64,000 nucleotides of DNA from Triticum aestivum. Taxonomy: Eukaryota; Streptophyta; Magnoliopsida; Poales; Poaceae. Positions 1 to 11,852 of the stretch are shown here, one piece after another. Made by a program: the position numbers and the translations under genes. The stretch is from the NCBI RefSeq assembly GCF_018294505.1, contig NC_057811.1:405721652-405785651 (forward strand), in the 5' to 3' direction. Numbering within the stretch: the stretch's first letter is position 1; each line of letters starts with the position of its first letter. The notes under the pieces were generated by a model, which saw only the letters and a list, made by a program, of their open reading frames with translations, did no database searches and was not told the DNA's origin.

Positions 1-560
1 TACTTGGTCACATTGAGCTCATTATGATGATGCATTACCAAGTGGGCCCAGAGATACCTCTCCGTCATACGGAGTGACAAATCCCAGTCTCGATCCGTGC
101 CAACCCAATAGACACTTTCGGAGATACCTGTAGTGCACCTTTATAGCCACCCAGTTACGTTGTGATGTTTGGTACACCCAAAGCATTCCTACGGCATCCG
201 AGAGTTGCACGATCTCATGGTCTAAGGAAATGATACTTGACATTAGAAAAGCTTAAGCAAACGAACTACACGATCTAGTGCTATGCTTAGGATTGGGTCT
301 TGTCCATCACATCATTCTCCTAATGATGTGATCCCGTTATCAATGACATCCAATGTCCATGGTCAGGAAACCGTAACCATCTATTGATCAACGAGCTAGT
401 CAACTAGAGGCTCACTAGGGACATGTTGTGGTCTATGTATTCACACATGTATTACGATTTCCGGATAACACAATTATAGCATGAACAATAGACAATTATC
501 ATGAACAAGGAAATATAATAATAACCATTTTATTATTGCCTCTAGGGCATATTTCCAACA
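1..560 (-). repeat. 3' LTR of the young Angela-type element (partial)
   Basis: The sequence is nearly identical to 7003-7563, the inner part of the 5' LTR of the same element. It ends with the terminal TG (minus strand) directly beside the polypurine tract. The rest of the LTR, about 1.16 kb including its promoter, lies to the left of the window. Confidence 0.92.
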
Positions 561-575
561 GTCTCCCACTTGCAC
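561..575 (-). other. Polypurine tract of the young Angela-type element
   Basis: On the minus strand the bases immediately before the 3' LTR read gtgcaagtgggagac. This is a purine-rich stretch in the position where plus-strand DNA synthesis is primed during reverse transcription. Confidence 0.8.
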
Positions 576-592
576 TAGAGTCAATAATCTAG

Positions 593-1397
593 TTACATTG
601 TGATGAATCGAACACCCATAGAGTTCTGGTGTTGATCATGTTTTGCTCGTGGAAGAGGTTTAGTCAACAGATCTGCGACATTCAGGTCCGTATGCACTTT
701 ACAAATATCTATGTCTCCATGTTGAACATTTTCACGAATGGAGTTGAAGCGACGCTTGATATGCCTGGTCTTCTTGTGAAACCTGGGCTCCTTGGCCAGG
801 GCAATAGCTCCAGTGTTGTCACAGAAGAGAGTCATCGGGCCCGACGCATTGGGAATAACTCCTAGGTCGGTAATGAACTCCTTCATCCAGATTGCTTCAT
901 GCGCTGCCTCCGAGGCTGCCATGTACTCTGCTTCACATGTAGATCCCGCCACGACGCTTTGCTTGCAACTGCACCAGCTGACTGCCCCACCATTCAAAAT
1001 ATACACGTATCCGGTTTGTGACTTAGAGTCATCCAGATCTGTGTCGAAGCTAGCGTCGACGTAACCCTTTACGACGAGCTCTTCGTCACCTCCATAAACG
1101 AGAAACATATCCTTAGTCCTTTTCAGGTACTTCAGGATATTCTTGACCGCTGTCCAGTGTTCCATGCCGGGATTACTTTGGTACCTTCCTACCAAACTTA
1201 CGGCAAGGTTTACATCAGGTCTGGTACACAGCATGGCATACATAATAGACCCTATGGCCGAGGCATAGGGGATGACACTCATCTTTTCTCTATCTTCTGC
1301 CGTGGTCGGGCATTGAGCCGTGCTCAATCTCACACCTTGCAATACAGGCAAGAACCCCTTCTTGGACTGATCCATATTGAACTTTCAATATCTTGTC
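593..1397 (-). pseudogene. Copia pol, RT end and RNase H portion (after frameshift)
   Basis: This is the C-terminal 260 or so residues of the copia polyprotein. It holds the end of reverse transcriptase (YASAIGSIMYAMLCTRPD) and the Ty1-type RNase H, with GYVDASFDTD, the WCSCKQ-VVAGSTCEAEY segment, FCDNTGAIALA, and ADLLTKPLP near the end. These motifs are standard for copia RNase H. The frame differs from the upstream part because a small deletion lies near 1385-1397, where the usual LKRFNMDQSKKG reading becomes LKVQYGS. The pieces together have the length of a full polyprotein, so this is a single break in an otherwise complete gene. It could only be made as part of a full polyprotein if ribosomes slipped at that point. 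Confidence 0.9.
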
Positions 1398-4300
1398 AAG
1401 GTACGTGCTTTGTGAAAGACCAATGAGGCGTCTCGATCTATCTCTATAGATCTTGATGCCTAATATATAAGCAGCTTCTCCAAGGTCCTTCATTGAAAAA
1501 CACTTATTCAAGTAGGCCTTTATGCTTTCCAAGAATTCTATATCATTTCCCATCAATAGTATGTCATCCACATATAATATGAGAAACGCTACAGAGCTCC
1601 CACTCATTTTCTTGTAAACACAGGCTTCTCCATAAGTCTGCGTAAACCCAAACGCTTTGATCATCTCATCAAAGCGAATGTTCCAACTCCGAGATGCTTG
1701 CACCAGCCCATAGATTGAGCGTTGGAGCTTGCACACCTTGTCAGCATTCTTAGGATCGACAAAACCTTCTGGCTGCATCATATACAATTCTTCCTTAAGG
1801 AAACCATCAAGGAATGCCATTTTGACGTCCATTTGCCATATCTCATAATCATAGAACGCGGCAATTTCTAACATGATTCGGACGGACTTCAGCTTCGCTA
1901 CGGGTGAGAAAGTCTCATCGTAATCAACCCCTTGAACTTGTCGATAACCCTTAGCGACCAGCCGAGCCTTATAGATGGTCACATTACCATCCGCGTTTGT
2001 CTTCTTCTTAAAGATCCATTTATTTTCTATGGCTCGCCGATCATCGGGCAAGTCAGTCAAAGTCCATACTTCGTTTTCATACATGGATCCTATCTCGGAT
2101 TTCATGGCTTCAAGCCATTTGTCGGAATCCGGGCCCGCCATCGCTTCTTCATAGTTCAAAGGTTCACCATTGTCTAACAACATGATTTCCAGGACAGGGT
2201 TGCCGTACCACTCTGGTGCGGAACGTGTCCTTGTGGACCTATGAAGTTCAGTAGTAACTTGATCCGAAGTTCCTTGATCATCATCATTAACTTCCTCTCT
2301 AGTCGGTGCAGGCACCATAGAAACATTTTCTTGAGCTGTGCTACTTTCCGGTTCAAGAGGCAGTACTTCATCAAGTTCCACTTTCCTCCCACTTACTTCT
2401 TTCGTGAGAAACCCTTTCTCTAGAAAGGATCCATTCTTGGCAACAAAGATCTTGCCTTCAGATCTGAGGTAGAAGGTATACCCAATAGTTTCCTTAGGGT
2501 ATCCTATGAAGACACATTTTTCCGACTTGGGTTCGAGATTTTCAGGTTGAAGTTTCTTGACATAAGCATCGCATCCCCGAACTTTCAGAAACGACAGCTT
2601 AGGTTTCTTCCCAAACCATAATTCATACGGTGTCGTCTCAACGGATTTCGATGGAGCCCTATTTAAAGTGAATGCGGCAGTCTCTAAAGCATATCCCCAA
2701 AATGATAGCGGTAGGTCGGTAAGAGACATCATAGATCGCACCATGTCCAACAGAGTGCGATTACGACGTTCGGACACACCATTACGCTGAGGTGTTCCAG
2801 GAGGCGTGAGTTGTGAAACAATTCCACATTTCCTTAAGTGCGTGCCAAATTCGTGACTCAAATATTCTCCCCCACGATCTGATCGTAAGAACTTTATTTT
2901 CCTGTCACGTTGATTCTCAACCTCACTCTGAATTTCCTTGAACTTTTCAAAGGTCTCAGACTTGTGTTTCATTAAGTAGACATACCCATATCTACTTAAG
3001 TCATCAGTGAGGGTGAGAACATAACGATAACCACCGCGAGCCTCAACGCTCATTGGACCGCACACATCAGTATGTATGATTTCCAATAAGTTGGTTGCTC
3101 GCTCCATTGTTCCGGAGAACGGAGTCTTGGTCATTTTGCCCATGAGGCATGGTTCGCACGTGTCAAATGATTCATAATCAAGAGACTCCAAAAGTCCATC
3201 TGCATGGAGTTTCTTCATGCGTTTGACACCAATGTGACCAAGGCGGCAGTGCCACAAGTATGTGGGACTATCATTATCAACCTTATATCTTTTGGCATTC
3301 ACACTATGAATATGTGTAACATCACGTTCGAGATTCAATAAGAATAAACCATTGACCAGCGGGGCATGACCATAAAACATATCTCTCATATAAATAGAAC
3401 AACCATTATTCTCAGATTTAAATGAGTAGCCATCTCGCATTAAACGAGATCCAGATACAATGTTCATGCTCAAAGCTGGCACTAAATAACAATTATTGAG
3501 GTTTAAAACTAATCCCGTAGGTAAATGTAGAGGTAGCGTGCCGACGGCGATCACATCGACCTTGGAACCATTCCCGACGCACATCGTCACCTCGTCCTTC
3601 GCCAGTCTCCGCTTATTCTCCAGCTCCTGTTTTGAGTTACAAATATGAGCAACCGCACCGGTATCAAATACCCAGGAGCTACTACGAGTATTGGTAAGGT
3701 ACACATCAATAACATGTATATCACATATACCTTTGGTGTTGCTGGCCTTCTTGTCCGCTAAGTACTTGGGGCAGTTCCGCTTCCAGTGACCGTTTCCCTT
3801 GCAATAAAAGCACTCAGTCTCAGGCTTGGGTCCATTCTTTGTCTTCTTCCCGGCAGCTTGCTTACCGGGCGCGGCAACTCCCTTGCCGTCTTTCTTGAAG
3901 CTCTTTTTACCCTTGCCTTTCTTGAACTTAGTGGTTTTATTCACCATCAACACTTGATGTTCCTTTTTGATCTCCACCTTCGCTGATTTCAGCATCGAAT
4001 ATACCTCAGGAATGGTTTTCTCCATCCCCTGCACATTGAAGTTCATCACAAAGCTCTTGTAGCTAGGTGGAAGCGACTGAAGGATTCTGTCAACGACCGC
4101 ATTATCCGGGAGATTAACTCCCAGCTCAGACAAGCGGTTGTGCAACCCAGACATTTTGAGTATGTGTTCGCAGACGGAACTATTCTCCTCCGTCTTACAA
4201 CTGTAGAACTTGTCGGAGACTTCATATCTCTCGACCCGGGCATGAGCTTGGAAAACCATTTTCAGCTCTTGGAACATCTCATATGCTCCGTGCTGCTCGA

Positions 4301-4571
4301 AACGCTTTTGGAGCCCCAGTTCTAAGCTGTAAAGCATGCCGCACTGAACCAGGGAGTAATCATCAACACGTGTTTGCCAGGCGTTCATAACGTCTTGGTT
4401 TGCTGGGACGGGTGCTTCACCAAGCGGTGCTTCCAGGACATATGCTTTCTTGGCAGCTATGAGGATGATCCTCAAGTTCCGGACCCAGTCCGTATAGTTG
4501 CTACCATCGTCTTTCAGCTTGGTTTTCTCTAGGAACGCGTTGAAGTTGAGGTTGACATTAGCATGGGCCAT
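1290..4571 (-). CDS. Copia gag-protease-integrase-reverse transcriptase polyprotein (frameshifted at its end)
   Basis: This is a 1,093-residue open reading frame that encodes most of the gag-pol polyprotein. Domains in order: gag (residues 1-250, UBN2-like); a CCHC zinc knuckle CFYCKGNGHWKRNC near residue 254; aspartic protease with WVFDTGAVAHIC near 300; GAG-pre-integrase with LWHCRLGH and CEPCLMGK; integrase core with HTDVCGP, RSDRGGEY and NGVSERRNR (the D, D and E of the catalytic triad); and reverse transcriptase with KARLVAKGYRQ, QMDVKMAFL and the catalytic LYVDDILLM near residue 1000. The start ATG is followed by AHANVNLNF, as expected for gag. The last 30 or so residues are out of frame because of the frameshift near 1390. 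The rest appears free of stops, which is unusual among the elements here. Confidence 0.93.
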   Translation of the reverse strand: MAHANVNLNFNAFLEKTKLKDDGSNYTDWVRNLRIILIAAKKAYVLEAPLGEAPVPANQDVMNAWQTRVDDYSLVQCGMLYSLELGLQKRFEQHGAYEMFQELKMVFQAHARVERYEVSDKFYSCKTEENSSVCEHILKMSGLHNRLSELGVNLPDNAVVDRILQSLPPSYKSFVMNFNVQGMEKTIPEVYSMLKSAKVEIKKEHQVLMVNKTTKFKKGKGKKSFKKDGKGVAAPGKQAAGKKTKNGPKPETECFYCKGNGHWKRNCPKYLADKKASNTKGICDIHVIDVYLTNTRSSSWVFDTGAVAHICNSKQELENKRRLAKDEVTMCVGNGSKVDVIAVGTLPLHLPTGLVLNLNNCYLVPALSMNIVSGSRLMRDGYSFKSENNGCSIYMRDMFYGHAPLVNGLFLLNLERDVTHIHSVNAKRYKVDNDSPTYLWHCRLGHIGVKRMKKLHADGLLESLDYESFDTCEPCLMGKMTKTPFSGTMERATNLLEIIHTDVCGPMSVEARGGYRYVLTLTDDLSRYGYVYLMKHKSETFEKFKEIQSEVENQRDRKIKFLRSDRGGEYLSHEFGTHLRKCGIVSQLTPPGTPQRNGVSERRNRTLLDMVRSMMSLTDLPLSFWGYALETAAFTLNRAPSKSVETTPYELWFGKKPKLSFLKVRGCDAYVKKLQPENLEPKSEKCVFIGYPKETIGYTFYLRSEGKIFVAKNGSFLEKGFLTKEVSGRKVELDEVLPLEPESSTAQENVSMVPAPTREEVNDDDQGTSDQVTTELHRSTRTRSAPEWYGNPVLEIMLLDNGEPLNYEEAMAGPDSDKWLEAMKSEIGSMYENEVWTLTDLPDDRRAIENKWIFKKKTNADGNVTIYKARLVAKGYRQVQGVDYDETFSPVAKLKSVRIMLEIAAFYDYEIWQMDVKMAFLDGFLKEELYMMQPEGFVDPKNADKVCKLQRSIYGLVQASRSWNIRFDEMIKAFGFTQTYGEACVYKKMSGSSVAFLILYVDDILLMGNDIEFLESIKAYLNKCFSMKDLGEAAYILGIKIYRDRSRRLIGLSQSTYLDKILKVQYGSVQEGVLACIARCEIEHGSMPDHGRR

Positions 4572-5823
4572 TTGATCTACAAGACATATTGTAAAGGTTT
4601 TAGACTAAGTTCATGATAATTAAGTTCATCTAATCAAATTATTAATGAACTCCCACTCAGACAGACATCCCTCTAGTCATCTAAGTGATACATGATCCGA
4701 GTCAACTAGGCCGTGTCCGATCATCACGTGAGACGGACTAGTCATCATCGGTGAACATCTTCATGTTGATCGTATCTGCTATACGACTCATGCTCGACCT
4801 TTCGGTCTCTTGTGTTCCGAGGCCATGTCTGTACATGCTAGGCTCGTCAAGTCTACCTAAGTGTATTGCATGTGTAAATCTGGCTTACACCCGTTGTATG
4901 CGAACGTTAGAACCTTTCACACCTGATCATCACGTGGTGCTTCGGAACAACGAACCTTCGCAACGGTGCACAGTTAGGGGTAACACTTTCTTGAAATTTT
5001 GGCGAGGGATCATCTTATTTATGCTACCGTCGTTCTAAGCAAATAAGATGTAAAACATGATAAACATCACATGCAATCAAATAGTGACATGATATGGCCA
5101 ATATCATTTTGCTCCTTTTGATCTCCACCTTCGGGGCGCCATGATCATCATCGTCACCGGCATGACACCATGATCTCCATCATCGTGTCTTCATGAAGTT
5201 GTCTCGCCAACTATTACTTCTACTACTATGGCTAACGGTTAGCAATAAAGTAAAGTAATTACATGACGTTCCAGTTGACACGCAGGTCATAAATAAATTA
5301 AGACAACTCCTATGGCTCCTGCCGGTTGTCATACTCATCGACATGCAAGTCGTGATTCCTATTACAAGAACATGATCAATCTCATACATCACATATATCA
5401 TTCATCACATCCTTCTGGCCATATCACATCACATGACACTTGCTGCAAAAACAAGTTAGACGTCCTCTAATTGTTGTTGCAAATTTTTACGTGACTGCTA
5501 TAGGTTTCTAGCAAGAACGTTTCTTACCTACGCCAAAACCACAACGTGATATGCCAATTTCTATTTACCCTTCATAAGGACCCTTTTCATCGAATCTGAT
5601 CCGACTAAAGTGGGAGAGACAGACACCCGCTAGCCACCTTATGCAACTAGTGCATGTCAGTCGGTGGAACCTGTCTCACGTAAGCGTACGTGTAAGGTCG
5701 GTCCGGGCCGCTTCATCCCACGATGCCGCCGAATCAAGATAAGACTAGTAACGGCAAGTAAATTGACAAAATCGACGCCCACAACAACTTGTGTTCTACT
5801 CGTGCATAGAAACTACGCATAGA
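4572..5823 (-). other. Untranslated leader of the young Angela-type element
   Basis: This is about 1.25 kb between the primer binding site and the gag start. A related, diverged copy of the same leader is found at about 10610-11834 in the older element. No protein family is recognisable, and the short reading frames are not conserved between the two copies. In this position the sequence would carry dimerisation and packaging signals, but none can be proved here. Confidence 0.75.
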
Positions 5824-5840
5824 CCTAGCTCATGATGCCA
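5824..5840 (-). other. Primer binding site of the young Angela-type element
   Basis: On the minus strand the sequence TGGCATCATGAGCTAGG follows the LTR end after one spacer base. It resembles the usual copia site TGGTATCAGAGC, complementary to initiator methionine tRNA, with a few changes. Confidence 0.7.
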
Positions 5841-5841
5841 C

Positions 5842-7563
5842 TGTTGGTGATCGTTGCAGAAATTAAAAAATTTCTACGCATCACCAAGATCAATCTATGG
5901 AGTTTACTAGCAACAAGAGGGGAGTGCATCTTCATACCTTTGAAGATCGCGATGCGGAAGCGTTGCAAGAATGCGGTTGGTGGAGTCGTACACGTAGCGA
6001 TTCAGATCGCGGCAGAATCCGATCCAAGCACCGAACAACGGTGCCTCCGCGTTCAACACATGTGCAGCCCGGTGACGTCTCCCGCGCCTTGATCCAGCAA
6101 GGAGGAGGGAGAGGTTGAGGAAGAAGGCTCCAACAGCAGCACGACGACGTGGTGGTGGTGGAGTGGCAGTTCTCCGGCAGGGCTTCTCCAAGCTCACGCG
6201 GAGGAGGAGAGGTGTTGGGGAGGGGAGGGGCTGCGCCTTCGATGTGGTGCGGCCGCCCTCCCTCTACCCATCTATTTATAGGGTGAAGGGGAAGGGGGCC
6301 GGCCCCCTCCAGATGGATCTAGAGGGGGGGCGGCGGCCAAGGGGGAGGGAGCTTGCCCCCCAAGCCAAGGGGCGCCCCCTTTAGGGTTCCCCCCCAACCC
6401 TAGGCGCATGGGCCCTAGGGGGGATGGCGCCCAACCCACTTAGGGGCTGGTTCCCTTCCACAACAGCCCATAGAGCCCTCCGGGGCAGGTGGACCCTCCC
6501 GGTGGACCCCCGGAACCCCTTCGGTGGTCCCGGCACAATACCGATAAACCCCCGAACCCTTGCGGTGACCGTATGATGACTTCCCATATATAAATCTTCA
6601 CATCTGGACCAATCCGGAACTCCTCGTGACGTACGGGATCTCATCCAGGACTCCGAACAACATTCGGTAATCACATACAAACCTTCCTTATAACCCTAGC
6701 GTCATCGAACCTTAAGTGTGTAGACCCTACGGGTTCGGGAATCATGCAGACATGACCGAGACACCTCTCTAGCCAATAACCAACAGCGGGATCTGGACAC
6801 CCATGTTGGCTCCCACATGTTCCACGATGATCTCATCGGATGAACCACGATGTCGAGGATTCAAGCAATCCCGTATAGAATTCCCTTTGTCAATCGGTAC
6901 GTTACTTGCCCGAGATTCGATCATCGGTATCCCAATACCTCGTTCAATCTCGTTACCGGCAAGTCACTTTACTCGTTCCGTAATGCATGATCCCGTGACC
7001 AACTACTTTGTCACATTGAGCTCATTATGATGATGCATTACCGAGTGGGCCCAGAGATACCTCTCCGTCATACGGAGTGACAAATCCCAGTCTCGATTCG
7101 TGCCAACCCAACAGACACTTTCGGAGATACCTGTAGTGCACCTTTATAGCCACCCAGTTACGTTGTGACGTTTGGTACACCCAAAGCATTCCTACGGCAT
7201 CCGGGGGTTGCACGATCTCATGGTCTAAGGAAATGATACTTGACATTAGAAAAGCTTTAGCAAACAAACTACACGATCTAGTGCTATGCTTAGGATTGGG
7301 TCTTGTCCATCACATCATTCTCCTAATGATGTGATCCCGTTATCAATGACATCCAATGTCCATGGTCAGGAAACCGTAACCATCTATTGATCAACGAGCT
7401 AGTCAACTAGAGGCTCACTAGGGACATGTTGTGGTCTATGTATTCACACATGTATTACGATTTCCGGATAACACAATTATAGCATGAACAATAGACAATT
7501 ATCATGAACAAGGAAATATAATAATAACCATTTTATTATTGCCTCTAGGGCATATTTCCAACA
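5842..7563 (-). repeat. 5' LTR of the young Angela-type element (complete, 1722 bases)
   Basis: The LTR is bounded by TG and CA (tgttgg... and ...ccaaca on the plus strand, which are inverted ends). Its length is typical for Angela/BARE LTRs. The primer binding site abuts one end, and the broken reverse transcriptase of the older element abuts the other. Confidence 0.93.
6272..6281 (-). promoter_or_regulatory. TATA box in the 5' LTR of the young Angela-type element
   Basis: The minus strand reads CTATAAATAG in an otherwise GC-rich stretch of the LTR, upstream of the leader. This is a good match to a plant TATA box and the likely start region for the genomic transcript. Confidence 0.6.
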
Positions 7564-7576
7564 CTTTCTTTAAAAC

Positions 7577-10500
7577 ACTCCTTTCAAATACTCCTTTATG
7601 CATTCTAGAAAATTCTACATCATTTTCGATCAACAATATGTCATTCACATATACTTATCAGAAATGCTGTAGTGCTCCCACTCACTTTCTTTTAAATACA
7701 GGCTTCACCGCATGTCTATATAAAACTATATGCTTTGATCAACTCATCAAAGCGTATATTCCAACTCCGAGATGCTTGCACCAGTCCATAGATGGATCGC
7801 TGGAGCTTGCGCATTTTGTTAGCACCTTTAGGATTGACAAAACCTTCTGGTTGCGTCATATACAACTCTTCTTTAATAAATCCATTAAGGAATGCAGTTT
7901 TGACATCCATTTGCCAGATTTCATAAAATGCGGCAATTGCTAACATGATTCGGACAGACTTTAAGCATCGATATCAGTGAGAAAATCTCATCGTAGTCAA
8001 CACCTTGAACTTGTCAAAAACCTTTTTGCGACAATCCAAGCTTTGTAGATAGTAACATTAGTATCAGCGTCCGTCTTCCTCTTGAAGATCCATTTATTCT
8101 CAATGGCTCGCGGATCATCGGTCAAGTCAATCAAAGTCCATACTTTGTTCTCATACATGGATCCTATCTCTGATTTCGTGGCCTCAAGCCATTTATCAGA
8201 ATCTGGGCTCATCATCGCTTCCTCATAGTCCGTAGGTTCGTCATGGTCTAGTAACATGACTTCCAGAACAGGATTACCATACCACTCTGGTGCGGACCGT
8301 ACTCTGGTTGACCTATGAGGTTCGGTAGTAACTTGATCTGAAGTTTCATGATCATAATCATTAGCTTCCTCACTAATTGGTGTAGGCATCACTGGAACTA
8401 ACTTCTGTGATGAAATACTTTCCAGTTCAAGAGAAGGTACAATTACCTCATTAAGTTGTACTTTCCTCCCACTCACTTCTTTCGAGAGAAACTCCTTCTC
8501 TAGAAAGGATCCATTCTTAGCAACAAAGATCTTGCCTTCGGATCTGAGATTGAATGTGTACCCAATAGTCTCTTTTGGGTATCCTATGAAGACACACTTC
8601 TCCGATGTGGGTTTGAGCTTATCAGGCTGAAACTTTTTCACATAAGCATCGCAACCCCAAACTTTAAGAAACGACAGCTTAGGTTTCTTGCTACACCACA
8701 GTTCATACGGTGTCGTCTCAACGGATTTAGATGGTGCCCTATTTAACGTGAATGCAGCTGTCTCTAATGCATAACCCCAAAACGATAGTGGTAAATCGGC
8801 AAGAGACATCATAGATCGCACCATATCCAATAAAGTATGATTACGACGTTCGGACACACCATTATGCTTTGGTGTTCCAGGTGGCGTGAGTTGTGAAACT
8901 ATTCCACATTATTTTAAATGAAGGCCAAACTCATAACTCATATTTGCCTCCGCGATCAGATCACAGAAACTTTATTTTCTTGTTACGATGATTCTCCACT
9001 TCACTCTGAAATTCTTTGAACTTTTTCAAATGTTTCAGACTTGTGTTTCATTAAGTAGACATACCCATATTTGCTCAAATCATCTGTGAAGGTTTAGAAA
9101 ATAACGACCCGCCGCAAGCCTCAACACTCATCGGACCGCATACATCAGTATGTATTATTTTCAATAAGTCAGTTGCTCGCTCCATTGTTCCGGAGAACGG
9201 AGTCTTAGTCATCTTGCCCAAGAGGCATGGTTCGCAAGCATCAAGTGATTCCAAAAGCCCATTAGCATGGAGTTTCTTCATGCGCTTTACACCAATATGA
9301 CCTAAACGGCAGTGCTACAAATATGTTGCACTATCATTATCAACTTTGCATCTTTTAGCATCAACATTATAAATATGTGTATCACTACGATCGAGATTCA
9401 ATAAACCATTCACTTTGGGTGTATGACCACAGAAGGTTTTATTCATGTAAACAGAACAACAATTATTCTCTGACTTAAATGAATAACCGTATTGCAATAA
9501 ACATGATCCAATCATATTCATGCTTAACGCAAACACCAAATAACATTTATTTTAGGTTCAACACTAATCCCGAAGGTAAAAGGAGTGTGCGATGGTGATC
9601 TTATCAACCTTGGAATCATTTCCAATACACATCATCACCTCTCCCTTAACTAGTCTATGTTTATCTTGCAACTCCTGTTTTTGTGTTACTACTCTTAGCA
9701 ACTGAACCAGTATCAAATACCGAGGGGTTGCTATAAACACTAGTAAAGTACACATCAATAACATGTATATCAAATATACCTTTGTTCACTTTGCCATCCT
9801 TCTTATCCACCAAGTATCTAGGGAAGTTCCACTTCCAGTGACCATTTCCTTTGCAGTAGAAGCACTCAGTTTCAGGCTTGGGTCTAGCTTTGGGTTGCTT
9901 TATGGGAGTGGCAACTTGCTTGCCATTCCTTTTGAAGTTCCCTTTCTTTTCCTTTCCCCTTTTACTTGAAACTAGTGGTCTTGTCAACCATCAACACTTG
10001 ATGCTTTTTCTTGATTTCTACCTTCGCCGATTTCAGCATTGCGAAGAGCTCAGGAATCGTTTTCGTCATCCCTTGCATATTATAGTTCATCACGAAGTTC
10101 CAGTAACTTGGTAATAGTGACTAGAGAATTCTGTCAATCACTATCTTATTTGGAAGATTAACTCCCACTTGATTCAAGCGATTGAAGTACTCAGACATTC
10201 TGAGCACATGCTCACTAGTTGAGCTATTCTCCTCCATCTTGTAGGCAAAGTACTTGTCAGAGGTCTCATACCTCTCGACACGGGCATAAGTCTGAAATAA
10301 TAATTTCAACTCTTGGAACATCTTATATGCTCCGTGGTGTTCAAAACATTTTTGAAGTCCCGGTTTCTAAGCCGTAAAGCATGGTGCACTAAACTATCAA
10401 GTAGTCATCATATTGAGCTTGCCAAACGTTCATAACGTCTACATCTGCTCCTGCAATAGGTCCGTCACCTAGCGATGCATCAAGGACATAATTCTTCTAT

Positions 10501-10590
10501 GCAGCAATGAGGATAATCCTCAGATCATGGACCCAGTCTGCATCATTGCTACTATCATCTTTCAACTTAGTTTTCTCTAGGAAAATATCA
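7577..10590 (-). pseudogene. Decayed gag-pol of the old Angela-type element
   Basis: Fragments of one polyprotein are visible in the expected order on the minus strand. Gag is at about 10120-10590, the zinc knuckle near 9850, protease near 9700, GAG-pre-integrase and the integrase N-terminus at 9075-9540, the integrase C-terminal part and RT N-terminus at 7997-8857, and RT (IWQMDVKTAFLNGF, LQRSIYGLVQASRSWN) at 7716-7946. Several frameshifts separate them. The zinc knuckle reads CFYCKGNGHWKWNF, so the last cysteine is replaced by phenylalanine, and the protease motif is damaged (VFDTGSVAKSS). The catalytic RT segment and RNase H are absent because of the insertion at 7564. It cannot encode a working polyprotein. 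Confidence 0.9.
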
Positions 10591-10609
10591 AAAATAAAAC
10601 GGGGAGCTA

Positions 10610-11834
10610 CATCGCAAGCTATTGATCTACAATATAGGTATGCAAATACTATCAGGACTAAGTTCATGATAAATTTAAGTTCAATTAATCATATTACTTA
10701 AGAACTCCCACTTAGATAGACATCCCTCGAGTCATCTAAATGATCATGTGATCCAAATCAACTAAACCATGTCCGATCATCACGTGAGATGGAGTAGTTT
10801 TCAATGGTGAACATCTCTATGTTGATTATATCTACTATATGATTCACGTTCGACCTTTCGGTCTTAGTGTTCCGAGGCCATATCTGCATATGCTAGGCTC
10901 GTCAAGTTTAACCCAAGTATTCTGCACATGCAAAACTGGCTTGCACCCGTTGTATGTGAACGTAGAGCTTATCACACCTGATCATCACGTGGTGTCTCGG
11001 CACGACGAACTGTCGCAATGGTGCATACTCAGGGAGAACACTTAAACCTTGAAATTTAGTGAGGGATCATCTTATAATGCTACCGTCGTACTAAGCAAAA
11101 TAAGATGCATAAAAAGATAAACATCACATGCAATCAAAATATGTGACATGATATGGCCATCATCATCTTGTGCCTTTAATCTCCATCTCCAAAGCACCGT
11201 CATGATCTCCATCGTCACCGGCTTGACACCTTGATCTCCATCGTAGCGTTGTTGTCATCTCGCCAACTATTGCTTCCACGACTATCGCTACCGCTTAGTG
11301 ATAAAGTAAAGCAATTACACGGCGCTTGCAGTTCATACAATAAAGCGACAACCATAAGGCTCCTGCCAGTTGCCGATAACTTTTACAGAACATGATCATG
11401 TCATACAACAATTTATACTCATCACGTCTTGACCATATCACATCACAACATGCCCTGCAAAAATAAGTTAGACGTCCTCTACACTGTTGTTGCAAGTTTT
11501 ACGTGGCTGCTACGGGCTTCTAGCAAGAACCGTTCTTACCTACGCATAAAAACCACAATGATTTTTCGTCAAGTGTAATGTTTAAACCTTGAACAAGGAC
11601 CGGCCGTAGTCAAACTCGATTCAACTAAAGTTGGAGAAACAGACACCCACTAGCCACCTGTGTGCGAAGCACGTCGGTAGAACCAGTCACATGAACGCGG
11701 TCATGTAATGTCGGTCTGGACTGCTTCGTCCAACAATACCGCCGAATCAAAGTAAGACGTTGGTGGTAAGCAATATGACTATTATCGCCCACAACTCATT
11801 GTGTTCTACTCGTGCATATATCATCTACACATAG
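10610..11834 (-). other. Untranslated leader of the old Angela-type element
   Basis: This diverged counterpart of the leader at 4572-5823 contains no recognisable gene. Confidence 0.7.
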
Positions 11835-11851
11835 ACCTGGCTCGGATGCCA
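11835..11851 (-). other. Primer binding site of the old Angela-type element
   Basis: The minus strand reads TGGCATCCGAGCCAGGT just outside the LTR end. This is the methionine-tRNA type site, close to that of the younger element. Confidence 0.7.
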
Positions 11852-11852
11852 C

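Larger units (their letters stand above)
1..7563 (-). mobile_element. Young Angela/BARE-type Ty1-copia retrotransposon (left end outside window)
   Basis: This is a copia-type LTR element read on the minus strand. From right to left the order is 5' LTR, primer binding site, untranslated leader, gag, protease, integrase, reverse transcriptase, RNase H, polypurine tract and 3' LTR. The order protease-integrase-RT-RNase H is diagnostic of Ty1-copia. The LTR starts with TGTTGGAAATATGCCCTAG on the minus strand, which I recognise as the Angela/BARE/WIS group. It interrupts the reverse transcriptase of an older related element at 7564. Over the 560 bases where both LTRs are visible I count about nine differences by eye, so the insertion is recent. 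The coding region has one frameshift. The left target duplication lies outside the window, so it could not be checked. Confidence 0.93.

Noticed and set aside
22..243. 73-residue frame repeated in both Angela LTRs (also 7025-7267)
   Set aside because: It lies inside an LTR upstream part and is shared only because the LTRs are copies. It does not match a known protein.
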